Positions 55,834 through 63,387 of a stretch of 64,000 nt of DNA are shown here, piece after piece. Positions within the stretch are counted from its first letter, which is position 1. Every line of letters begins with the position of its first letter. Location of the stretch: positions 248,001 through 312,000 of the forward strand of contig JAIQGG010000001.1 in the NCBI GenBank assembly GCA_020072785.1, given 5' to 3'. The translations under genes were made by a program, and so were the position numbers. This DNA is from Terriglobia bacterium (GTDB lineage: Bacteria; Acidobacteriota; Terriglobia; Acidiferrales; UBA7541). The notes under the pieces are model-generated. The model was given only the letters and a program-made list of their open reading frames with translations. It had not been told where the DNA came from and did no database searches.

Positions 55834-55934
55834 GCAGCCTCCGCTGGAACCCTATGGATGACCGCAGTGGCTGGATGCCGCAGAATCGTTCCAGCGCTTG
55901 AAATTGTGGGATAATGCCCGGAGCGAGGCAGTAT

Positions 55935-56147
55935 ATGGCCGACCAGGAAGTCATCTTTACTGTGGAAGAAGCCCCTGAAGGCGGCTACACGGCGCGTGCT
56001 CTGGGCCATGCGATCTTCACGCAGGCGGAAACGCTGGAAGCATTGCGCACGATGGTGCGCGATGCCGTGGCCTGCCACTTCGACGAGGGAAAGAAGCCGC
56101 ACGTCATCCGGCTGCACATGGTCAAGGATGAGGTGATTCCGGCTTGA
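55935..56147 (+). CDS. HicB-like antitoxin
   Basis: A 70-residue protein starting MADQEVIFTVEEAPEGGYTARALG, with the partly degraded RNase-H-like HicB fold (GYTARALGHAIFTQAETLEALRTMVRDAV). No DNA-binding domain is attached. The stop overlaps the toxin's TTG start, so it is part of a HicAB toxin-antitoxin pair with the antitoxin gene first. Confidence 0.78.
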   Translation: MADQEVIFTVEEAPEGGYTARALGHAIFTQAETLEALRTMVRDAVACHFDEGKKPHVIRLHMVKDEVIPA

Positions 56148-56392
56148 AGCTTCCGCGCGACCTTTCGGGTCAGGAACTCGCGCACCTCTTGCAGAAGTTC
56201 GGCTATGAAGTGAGCCGGCAGACCGGAAGCCACCTGCGCCTTACGTCCAACCGCAAAGGTCACCAGCACCACGTCACCGTCCCCGCACATCATCAATTGA
56301 AGCTCGGCACGTTGAGTACAATTCTTTCCGAAGTGGCCATCTACCTGGAAAGCACAAAAGAACAAGTCGCGAAAGAGCTCTTTGGCGGCTAG
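56144..56392 (+). CDS. HicA-like mRNA interferase toxin
   Basis: An 82-residue double-stranded-RNA-binding-fold toxin with a TTG start overlapping the antitoxin stop. The conserved active His is in RQTGSHLRLT, and the rest fits HicA (LSGQELAHLLQKFGYEV, LKLGTLSTILSEVAIYL). It would cleave mRNA when the antitoxin is degraded. The 3' end overlaps the convergent asd gene by four bases. Confidence 0.8.
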   Translation: MKLPRDLSGQELAHLLQKFGYEVSRQTGSHLRLTSNRKGHQHHVTVPAHHQLKLGTLSTILSEVAIYLESTKEQVAKELFGG

Positions 56393-57489
56393 GGCCTAGC
56401 CGGTTTCTTGCCGTCGAGGAGGCCGCGGGCGGCGAGGAGCTCGGCGTTGAGCAGGGCGGCACCGGCGGCACCGCGCACGAGGTTGTGCGAGAGCACGGTG
56501 AATTTCACGTCGAGCAAGGGGCACGGGCGGACGCGGCCGACGACAGCGGCCATGCCGTTGCCGGCGCCGGAGTCGCGGCGGGGCTGCGGGCGGTCGGGTT
56601 CGTCGAGGACGACGATGGGGCGGCGCACGGCACTGGGGAGTGACGCCAGCTCGGCGTCGACTTCGAACGAGCGCAACACGTCGCGCACCTCCTCCACGGA
56701 AGCCTTCTTCTTCAGCTGGACCGAGACGCTTTCCATGTGGCCGTCGAGGACCGGGACGCGGTTGCAGTGCGCGCTGAGGCACATGGCGGAATCCACGAAG
56801 CGCGCGCCGTTCCACGCACCGAGCAGCTTCTGCGGCTCGGTCTCCATCTTTTCTTCTTCGCCGCTGATGAACGGGACCACATTGCCGAGAATGTCCATCG
56901 AGGGCACGCCGGGATAGCCGGCGCCGGAAATGGCTTGCATGGTCACCACGAAAACCTGCTGGAGGCCGAAAGCGGCGGCCAGCGGTTTGAGCGCGAGAAC
57001 GAGGCCGGCGGTCGAGCAGTTGGGATTGGTGACGAGCAAGCCGCGCTCGAAGCCGCGGTTTTTCTTCTGCACCGGGATGCAGGCGAGATGCGCGGCGTTC
57101 ACTTCGGGAATGAGCAGCGGAACGTCCGGCTCCATGCGGTAATTCTTGGAATTGCTGACGACGGGATAGCCCGCGCGGGCGAAGGCTGCCTCGATGGGCC
57201 CGGCGACGGAGGAATCGAGGCCGGAGAAGACGAAGTCGCAAGCGAGCGGTGGCGCGGCGTCCTTCACAACGAGATCGCGGGCGGCTTCCGGGATCGCCTC
57301 GGTAAGATGCCAGCGCACGGCGTCCGCGTAGCGCTTCCCCGAGGAGCGCTCCGAGGCGGCGACTTCCGCCAGCTCGAACCAGGGATGCTGCGCGAGCAGG
57401 TGGACGAGGCGCTGGCCGACGATGCCCGTGGCGCCGAGAACTCCGGCGCGCCAGCGGCGCTGTCCCGCGGCCAAGGGTGCGCGGTTCAT
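56389..57489 (-). CDS. asd: Aspartate-semialdehyde dehydrogenase
   Basis: Reduces aspartyl phosphate to the semialdehyde for Lys, Thr and Met synthesis. The 366-residue protein has the NADP-binding GVLGATGIVGQRLVHLL, the catalytic Cys in NPNCSTAG and SGAGYPG. The substrate-binding region is LSAHCNRVPVLDGH, and the sequence is closer to the archaeal/fungal type. The start overlaps the lysC stop (ATGA). Confidence 0.94.
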   Translation of the reverse strand: MNRAPLAAGQRRWRAGVLGATGIVGQRLVHLLAQHPWFELAEVAASERSSGKRYADAVRWHLTEAIPEAARDLVVKDAAPPLACDFVFSGLDSSVAGPIEAAFARAGYPVVSNSKNYRMEPDVPLLIPEVNAAHLACIPVQKKNRGFERGLLVTNPNCSTAGLVLALKPLAAAFGLQQVFVVTMQAISGAGYPGVPSMDILGNVVPFISGEEEKMETEPQKLLGAWNGARFVDSAMCLSAHCNRVPVLDGHMESVSVQLKKKASVEEVRDVLRSFEVDAELASLPSAVRRPIVVLDEPDRPQPRRDSGAGNGMAAVVGRVRPCPLLDVKFTVLSHNLVRGAAGAALLNAELLAARGLLDGKKPARP

Positions 57490-58529
57490 GCCGCACCTCC
57501 GGCCTGCGCCGGGTCATTTGCAACGGAAGGCCCGATGCGCGTGCCGCGGAGTTGCGGATTGAAGGTATTGCGTACCCAGACGGTCATTTCGGTCTCCTCG
57601 GCAAGTGGCAGAACGTGCGGATGAAGGACTTTGGCGCCGCTGGCGGCGAGAGCGTGCGCTTCGTCGTAGCTCATCTCGTGCAGCAGCTTCGCTTCGGCGG
57701 ACTCATGGGGATTGGCGGTGAAGATGCCGTCCACGTCGGTCCAGATGACGAGCTCGCCGGCGTCCAGGGTGTGGGCGATGAGCGCGCCGGAAAAATCGGA
57801 GCTGTTGCGGCCGAGCGTGGTGATGCGCCCGTCGGGCGTGGCACCGAGGAAGCCGGTGACCACGGGCACGATGCCGTCTTCGAGCAGCGGAAGAAGGATG
57901 GCGCGGCCGCGCTCGCGGGTCTCCTGCAAATGGGGTTTGGCGTCGCGGAAGGTGTCACAGGTCAGCACGAAATCGGAAGAGGCCACGGGCACCGCGGCGA
58001 TGCCGGCCTTTTCCAGAGCGGCAGCGAAGAGCCGCGCGCTGAAGCGCTCGCCGAAAGAGGCCAGGCGATCGAAGAACTCGGCGCTGGCGGCCAGAGGGCC
58101 GCGGAGCGGCACTTCATGAAGCAGGTCGCGGCCGAGCAGGTGGAGCTCGCGGCGGACGCGTGCGTGGCCGGCCTCCGGGAGCTGGAGATCGCGCAGGACG
58201 TCGAGATGCAGCTGGAGCACGGCCTCAGCTTCCCGGCGCGCCGCGGCGAAGCTTCCGTCGGCCAGCAATTGCGCGACGGCCAGCAGGCGGTCGGTGACGC
58301 CCTTCATCGCAGAGACGACCACGGCGACGCGGGTGGTTCGGGCCGCGTCGCGGACCAGGCCTGCGGCATGGCGGATACGTCCGGCGCCGGCCACCGAGCT
58401 ACCGCCGAATTTGAAGGCGACCAGCGCGCCGTTCGGGTGTGCGGCGCCCCGCACTGGCACCTCGTCCCGATCCGCCGGGGCGAAGCTGCGGCCGGCAACG
58501 AACAGTTCCTCTGCGTTCTCGAGACTCAT
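57486..58529 (-). CDS. lysC: Aspartate kinase lacking ACT domains
   Basis: Phosphorylates aspartate, the first step to Lys, Thr and Met. The 347-residue amino-acid kinase domain has FKFGGSSVAG, VVVSAMKGVTDRL, ASFGERFSARL, TLGRNSSDFSGALIA and WTDVDGIFTANP. It ends at VRNTFNPQLRGTRIGP, where ordinary aspartate kinases (about 400-450 residues) continue into two ACT domains that bind Lys or Thr. Feedback inhibition through ACT is therefore absent. A threonine attenuator upstream may provide control instead. A GAGGAG ribosome binding site precedes the ATG. Confidence 0.92.
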   Translation of the reverse strand: MSLENAEELFVAGRSFAPADRDEVPVRGAAHPNGALVAFKFGGSSVAGAGRIRHAAGLVRDAARTTRVAVVVSAMKGVTDRLLAVAQLLADGSFAAARREAEAVLQLHLDVLRDLQLPEAGHARVRRELHLLGRDLLHEVPLRGPLAASAEFFDRLASFGERFSARLFAAALEKAGIAAVPVASSDFVLTCDTFRDAKPHLQETRERGRAILLPLLEDGIVPVVTGFLGATPDGRITTLGRNSSDFSGALIAHTLDAGELVIWTDVDGIFTANPHESAEAKLLHEMSYDEAHALAASGAKVLHPHVLPLAEETEMTVWVRNTFNPQLRGTRIGPSVANDPAQAGGAA

Positions 58530-58550
58530 GACTGCCGCTCCTCTATCTCT

Positions 58551-58570
58551 GTGACCGCGAAGCGGTCAAC
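58551..58570. repeat. Dispersed palindrome, single copy
   Basis: GTGACCGCGAAGCGGTCAAC, identical to the copy at 54866, lies 21 bases upstream of the lysC start codon, between the attenuator and the gene. Confidence 0.85.
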
Positions 58571-58606
58571 GATGGGGTCTGCCGCGGGAGCGATTCTGGA
58601 GGGGGC

Positions 58607-58650
58607 AAAAACGAAAAACCCGCCGCCAGATTCGCTTCTGGCGGCGGGTT
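58607..58650 (-). terminator. Attenuator terminator of the lysC-asd operon
   Basis: A perfect 14-bp stem (AACCCGCCGCCAGA at 58617-58630, TCTGGCGGCGGGTT at 58637-58650, 6-base loop), followed on the minus strand by TTTTTCGTTTTT. Its 5' arm and loop can pair instead with a segment of the Thr-rich leader: minus-strand TCGCTTCGGGCG (58688-58699) against CGCCAGAAGCGA (58632-58643), 11 of 12 pairs. This is the antiterminator expected of an attenuator. Confidence 0.8.
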
Positions 58651-58670
58651 CGAAACTTTTGGCTAAGTTG

Positions 58671-58778
58671 CTAGCTGTTTCTCCACGCGCCCGAAGCGAG
58701 AATAGTCGACGTAGTCGTGGTCGACGTAGTCGACATCGACTTCGTGGAGGTAATTCGCTTCGTGAACGTGGTCATCAT
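58671..58778 (-). CDS. Threonine-rich attenuator leader peptide
   Basis: A 35-residue peptide from ATG 58778 to TAG 58671. It contains 12 Thr, including the run TTSTTTTSTI, like E. coli ThrL, plus two Ile. The 5' part of the gene (minus-strand CGAAGCGA, at 58755-58762) can pair with TCGCTTCG in region 2, giving a 1:2 / 2:3 / 3:4 arrangement with the downstream terminator. A ribosome stalled at Thr codons would free region 2 to form the antiterminator and turn on lysC-asd. No Shine-Dalgarno is evident, and a second ATG follows immediately. Confidence 0.7.
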   Translation of the reverse strand: MMTTFTKRITSTKSMSTTSTTTTSTILASGAWRNS

Positions 58779-59118
58779 GCCGGGGAAAAGCGTAGCACGG
58801 GCCGCGCTCTGCGGGCAATGGCCAAAAAATGCCAACGGCGGCGGCGCGGCGTGCTGGTTACCCCCCAGGCGGAGCCGCCCGCGCCGGGGGGAGGAACCTG
58901 TTCCTGGCGTTCCGCTGCCCCTGTCCTTCCGGACAGTTTCCTTGGAAACACGTAAAAGGCGGAAAAAGCTGGGCTGGCGGCGGCAGCCCGGTATGCTGTG
59001 ACAAAGAGTAAAGATATCCTCGCTTCGGCCGGTGACGCTGCACCTGCGAGAGTCGCGTGGTCCGAACGCGGAAGCGAAATAGTTGACCGCTCTACGGTCA
59101 CAGAGAAGAAGGTTGCCG
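58779..59118. other. Intergenic region between the lysC leader and the TonB-domain gene
   Basis: About 340 bases with no supported gene. It should hold the divergent promoters. It contains two short hairpins (CTGTCC/GGACAG at 58921-58936 and GGGCTG/CAGCCC at 58971-58989). It also contains a further copy of the palindrome at 59082. Confidence 0.4.
59082..59101. repeat. Dispersed palindrome, degraded copy
   Basis: GTTGACCGCTCTACGGTCAC, with the centre mutated so only GACCG/CGGTC remain paired. It lies 18 bases before the TonB-domain start and is followed by the same ACAGA motif seen after the copies at 54866 and 58551 when read on the minus strand. Confidence 0.7.
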
Positions 59119-59451
59119 ATGAAAGCCCACTTTCAAGCGCGAAGTCTGTTGGTGAAAGCTTCTTTCTTGTTCGCGCTCAGCTTGGCCGGAACCGCTGTTT
59201 ACGGACAGCAAGCTCGAAAAGCGATCGTCAAGTTCACGCCGGAGTACCCCGAGCTGGCGCGCAGAATGCAGTTGTCCGGCGCGGTGAAAGTGGAAGTGAC
59301 AATCGCGCCGAACGGCCAGGTCAAAAGCACGAAGGTGATTGGCGGGCATCCGTTGCTGGTGGCCGCGGTGACTTCCGCGGTGCAAAGGTGGAAGTTTTCG
59401 CCCGGCAATGCGGAAACCTCGCAAACACTGGAATTCGATTTCCATCCTTGA
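59119..59451 (+). CDS. Secreted TonB C-terminal-domain protein
   Basis: A 110-residue protein from ATG 59119 (AGAAGAAGG upstream), with a signal peptide (FLFALSLAGTAVYGQ). One TonB-type energy-transducing C-terminal domain follows (PEYPELARRMQLSGAVKVEVTIAPNGQVKSTKVIGGHPLLVAAV, VQRWKFSP). It lacks the membrane anchor and Pro-rich spacer of real TonB, so it is a free periplasmic domain of unknown role. Confidence 0.82.
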   Translation: MKAHFQARSLLVKASFLFALSLAGTAVYGQQARKAIVKFTPEYPELARRMQLSGAVKVEVTIAPNGQVKSTKVIGGHPLLVAAVTSAVQRWKFSPGNAETSQTLEFDFHP

Positions 59452-59590
59452 GGCTGTCCAGGGACCGCGCGCGGAGAAACCGTGCCGCGGCGACCCGGCC
59501 TGGCTCTAAAATTCATTCTCTCTTGAGACAGAAGCGCCGTGTGCGTAGCGCGCTGCGGGAGAGCTGCGTCGCGGGAAAGCTCCTGCAGGG

Positions 59591-60805
59591 CTAAGAAAGC
59601 CCTTCCTTCTTCCGATACTCCCGGTAGCACTCCGGACAAAACCCGTGGCTTACCTGGACATTGGAGTGCCGCGCCACGTAATCATCGAGCCGGCCCCAGG
59701 TGCCCTTGCCGTGCTCTACGCCGCTATCGTCACGGATTTTGCCGCAGACGCAGCAGACCGGCAGGACTTGCTCGAGCATGTGGAGACGCTCCCGTTCGGT
59801 CAGGTCGCGTATTACCACGAGGCCGGCGGGCGCCCCCGCATAAAGGATGCGCTCGGCGGTGACCTCCACGGGAAAGACGGTTCCCTCGCGGCGCCTGGCG
59901 CGGGTCTCATGCCACCGGGGTGCTTCTCCACCCCGCTCGCGCTCCTGGGAATATCCGAGGACCTTGTCCCGCTCTTCCTCGGCCACAAAAGCAGAGATCG
60001 CGGCTCCGATTTCCTCCTCGGGACTCCCGTAGCCATGCAAATGTGCGTCGGCAGGATTGGCAAAAACGACTTTGCCCGCTTGCACGATGCGCACCGCCAC
60101 CGGCAGCGCTTCCAGAATCTGCCGCAGCTTCCGCTCACTCTCCCGCGATGCCTCCTCCGCCCGCCGGCGCTCGGTAATGTCGCGGATGACGACGACGAAA
60201 TGAGGCTGCGTGCTGGCTGTCGTAATGGCGTCCACCGACAACTCGATGAGAAACAGCTCGCCGTTCTTGCGCTTCCCGGGAAACTCCTGTGGGCCTCCCC
60301 CGATCACAGGATTCCGGCCTCCGGTTCGCTGGCGTTCCATGTTTTCTCGGAACTCTTTGGCTACGTCGCCGGGCATCAAGGATTCCATATCGGCCCCGAG
60401 CAGGGAGCCCGGTGCGTACCCGAACATCTGCTCGACCGCGGGGTTGGCGAAGCGGATCTTGCGCTTGAAGCCGAAAATAAGGATGCCGTCGCGCACCATC
60501 CGGGCAATCGAATCAAAGCGCAGTTCGGCGGCAGAGGCCGCCTGCTCGGTAGCCATCACGGTGACGGGGCGAAGGATAACCACGTATAAGACAGGCAAGA
60601 CAAAAATGGAAAGCAGGGCGCAATCGAGGAGGGCTGCTGCGACACCAATCGGAAGCCCCAGCAAAAAGCGGAGCAGGATCATCACCGCGAACTCGGCAAC
60701 AAAGACCACCAGCAAGCTGCGCCAGAGGAGAGTGATGGCCAAGTAGACGGCCGCGCGCCGCGCGTTCCCTTCGTTCATCACTGAAAACCGCAAAGGCATC
60801 TTCAT
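59591..60805 (-). CDS. Membrane PAS-domain sensor without a kinase domain
   Basis: A 404-residue protein with two N-terminal membrane spans (about 20-80). Two PAS domains follow (about 95-215, GILIFGFKRKIRFANPAVEQMFGY, ending VVIRDITERRRAEE; then about 225-345, ending VIRDLTERERLHML). The C-terminal ~55 residues hold a four-Cys module (CCVCGKIRDD...HGFCPECYREY) often found after PAS or receiver domains. There is no histidine kinase or cyclase, so it must signal through a partner. Confidence 0.85.
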   Translation of the reverse strand: MKMPLRFSVMNEGNARRAAVYLAITLLWRSLLVVFVAEFAVMILLRFLLGLPIGVAAALLDCALLSIFVLPVLYVVILRPVTVMATEQAASAAELRFDSIARMVRDGILIFGFKRKIRFANPAVEQMFGYAPGSLLGADMESLMPGDVAKEFRENMERQRTGGRNPVIGGGPQEFPGKRKNGELFLIELSVDAITTASTQPHFVVVIRDITERRRAEEASRESERKLRQILEALPVAVRIVQAGKVVFANPADAHLHGYGSPEEEIGAAISAFVAEEERDKVLGYSQERERGGEAPRWHETRARRREGTVFPVEVTAERILYAGAPAGLVVIRDLTERERLHMLEQVLPVCCVCGKIRDDSGVEHGKGTWGRLDDYVARHSNVQVSHGFCPECYREYRKKEGLS

Positions 60806-60970
60806 TGGGCATCTTCCCGCGCAGCAGAGCCCGGTAACCTGCTGGGCCGCTTGCTACAGGAAAATATAACCCAGGGCCGGGATTGCGGCCTTCCGGTTGT
60901 CCTGCATGTACTCCGTGACAGTTGCCATTTGGATGGGTCCTGCAACCGGAGGCGAGCGGGAAAGTGCTGG

Positions 60971-61744
60971 TCACAATGAAGGGGCGTCGAAGAGCAGGCA
61001 GGAGCAGGTCAGGCCGGATTCGGCCTTCTGCAGTTCAGCGATGTCCAGCGGGATGACGCGGAACCCCCGAGCCTCGATGCGCGCCTGGGTTTTGGGGAAG
61101 GAGGCGGGAAAAATCACTGTTTCGCCGAGGACCAGAGCGTTGGCGGCGTGGGGTTCCTCCGGCGAGACGTCGATCCACTGGTAGCCGGCCAGGGGCGCGG
61201 GATCGAACCAGGCGCGATTGGCGAGCAGGGTATTGCGGCCGAGGCAGGTGACCGCGGACTTCAGGTGCAGGCAGCCGGTCACCGGCACGGCGGTGACTTC
61301 GTAGCCGTGCGGGGCGAGGATGGCGGCGAGTTGGCGGAGGCCTTCGGTGCTGGTGCGCGTGGAAAGGCCGGCATAGAGTTTGCGGCCGATGCGCAGGATG
61401 TCGCCGCCTTCCATGATGCCGGGCAGCCGGACATATTCGAGCTTGCGGAACTTCGCGAGGGCCAGCGCCAGGCTGGCGGCTTCGCGGCGGCGCGACTCCG
61501 TGCCCAGGGGCAGGATCACCGCCAGCTCGTCGAGCACGATGGCCGGGTCTTCGACGAACATGGAGTCCGGAAGATCGGGCAGGGCGGGCAGGGAGACGAC
61601 CCGCGCGCCGAGTTTCTCGAGAAGCTGCTCGTAGGCGCGGTGCTGCGCGCGGGCTTTTTCGAGGTCAATGGGCTGGCGCGAGATGAAGGAGAGCTCGCAG
61701 CGGGTGAGCGCGGGGCTGACGGCCCGGGTGATGGCGGTAAGCAT
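60971..61744 (-). CDS. Dimethylarginine dimethylaminohydrolase-like protein
   Basis: A 257-residue pentein-fold hydrolase of the DDAH/arginine deiminase superfamily from ATG 61744. Motifs are FVEDPAIVL, PGIMEGGDIL, the catalytic His in GCLHLKSAVTCL and a nucleophile Cys near the C-terminus (SGLTCSCLLF, one of the two). It would hydrolyse methylated arginines or a similar guanidine. The long upstream in-frame extension is not protein-like. Confidence 0.86.
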   Translation of the reverse strand: MLTAITRAVSPALTRCELSFISRQPIDLEKARAQHRAYEQLLEKLGARVVSLPALPDLPDSMFVEDPAIVLDELAVILPLGTESRRREAASLALALAKFRKLEYVRLPGIMEGGDILRIGRKLYAGLSTRTSTEGLRQLAAILAPHGYEVTAVPVTGCLHLKSAVTCLGRNTLLANRAWFDPAPLAGYQWIDVSPEEPHAANALVLGETVIFPASFPKTQARIEARGFRVIPLDIAELQKAESGLTCSCLLFDAPSL

Positions 61745-61905
61745 GGTTCTGGGTCTCCCAGGGAAGCGGAACAGCCGTACTTTACCAGATTTGCCGGAGG
61801 CAATTGCCGAAACGCGGGGGAGGAAACGCAATTGTCGCGCGCGGCAAATGGAGCTAGACTCTGCTTTTTGCAAGTGCGGCCTGGTCCGCACAGAGAGGTT
61901 ATCGA

Positions 61906-63387
61906 ATGCCGATAAGCCGTGTAGTACCCAAGCTGCTTGCTGTTTCGTGTGCCGTGCTGGGGCTGGCGCCGGCGCCGCCGGCGCGCGCGCAGCAGGAGGC
62001 GAATGCCGCGGTGGACGCGGTGTTTGCCGATGTAGCCAAGCCAGGCTCGCCGGGCTGCGCACTGGGCGTCTACCGCGAAGGAAAGATGATTTATGCGCGC
62101 GGCTACGGCCTGGCCGACCTCGAGCAGAGCGTGCCCATCACTCCGCAGTCCGTCTTCGACATCGGCTCCACTTCCAAGCAATTCACCGTGACCAGCGTCC
62201 TGCTCCTCGAAAAGCAGGGCAAGCTCTCCGTGAACGACGACGTTCGCAAATACATTCCGGAGCTGCCGGAGTATGGCGGGAAAATCACCATCCTGCACCT
62301 GATGAATCACACCAGCGGGCTGCGCGATTATCTGACGCTGTTCGAGCTTGCCGGAATCAATACCGACAGCGTGACCACCGACGAGGACGCTCTGGCCATC
62401 ATCGCGCGGCAGAAGGCGCTGAACTTCGCGCCGGGGAGCGACTGGCTCTACAGCAACACGGGATTTTTCCTGCTTTCGGTGATCGTGAAGCGCGTGAGCG
62501 GCCAGCCGCTGGCGGAATTCGCCGCGGAGAATATCTTCACGCCGCTGGGGATGACCCACACGCAGTTCCGCGACGACCACACCTCGCTGATCGCAAAGCG
62601 CGCGCTGGCCTACGATCCCACTGGGAAAGGCGGGTACAAGCTCGACGTTTCCTACTTCGAGCAGACCGGCGACGGCGCCGTGCATACCTCGGTCGAGGAC
62701 CTGCTGCGCTGGGACGAGAATTTCTACTCGGCGCAGATCGGCGGGAAAGCGTATCTCGCGGAGATTCAGGAGCGCGGCAAGCTGGCCAGCGGCAAGGCGC
62801 TGGAGTACGCCAAAGGGCTGTTCGTCGGCGACTACCGCGCGCTGCACACCGTGAGCCACGGCGGTTCCTGGGGCGGCTATCGGGCCGAACTGCTGCGCTT
62901 TCCGGAGCAGCATTTTTCCGTGGCCTGCCTGTGCAACGTGGGCAACGCCAATCCGGAAAAGCGCGCCCGGCAGGTGGCCGAGGTTTATCTCGGCGGGCTG
63001 ATGAAGGCGAAAGAGGAAAAGAGGGAAGCCGAGGACTTGGAAAAACAGAAGCCGGAGATCGCGCTGGCTGCGGAGCAGTTGCGGGCCTACACGGGCGATT
63101 ACTGGAGCGAAGAACTGGGCGTGACCTACCGGCTGGCGCTTGCCGGAGAAAAAATGAAGCTGGCGGCGGTGCTGGACCGCACCGGGCTTCCGCGCACCGG
63201 CCATGCTTTGCCGATCGCCTGGCGTGCGACGGCCGCCGATGAATTCGCCGCCAGCGGCGCGCCGCTCATACTGCATTTCCGGCGCGGCGCGAACGGGGCG
63301 GTGAGCGGATTTACGCTGGATGCCGGACGTACACGGGATATGATCTTCCTTCGCCGTGAGAGCGCGGCAGAGCGGGAGGCAAAATGA
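61906..63387 (+). CDS. Secreted beta-lactamase-fold serine hydrolase
   Basis: A 493-residue class C-like hydrolase (esterase/D-aminopeptidase type) with a signal peptide (VLGLAPAPPARAQQ). The SxxK motif is in DIGSTSKQFTV, the YxN motif is YSNTGF and the third motif is HGGSWGGYR. A C-terminal ~130-residue beta domain follows (YTGDYWSEELGVTYRL). Beta-lactam hydrolysis cannot be assumed. Its stop overlaps the next start (ATGA). Confidence 0.9.
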   Translation: MPISRVVPKLLAVSCAVLGLAPAPPARAQQEANAAVDAVFADVAKPGSPGCALGVYREGKMIYARGYGLADLEQSVPITPQSVFDIGSTSKQFTVTSVLLLEKQGKLSVNDDVRKYIPELPEYGGKITILHLMNHTSGLRDYLTLFELAGINTDSVTTDEDALAIIARQKALNFAPGSDWLYSNTGFFLLSVIVKRVSGQPLAEFAAENIFTPLGMTHTQFRDDHTSLIAKRALAYDPTGKGGYKLDVSYFEQTGDGAVHTSVEDLLRWDENFYSAQIGGKAYLAEIQERGKLASGKALEYAKGLFVGDYRALHTVSHGGSWGGYRAELLRFPEQHFSVACLCNVGNANPEKRARQVAEVYLGGLMKAKEEKREAEDLEKQKPEIALAAEQLRAYTGDYWSEELGVTYRLALAGEKMKLAAVLDRTGLPRTGHALPIAWRATAADEFAASGAPLILHFRRGANGAVSGFTLDAGRTRDMIFLRRESAAEREAK

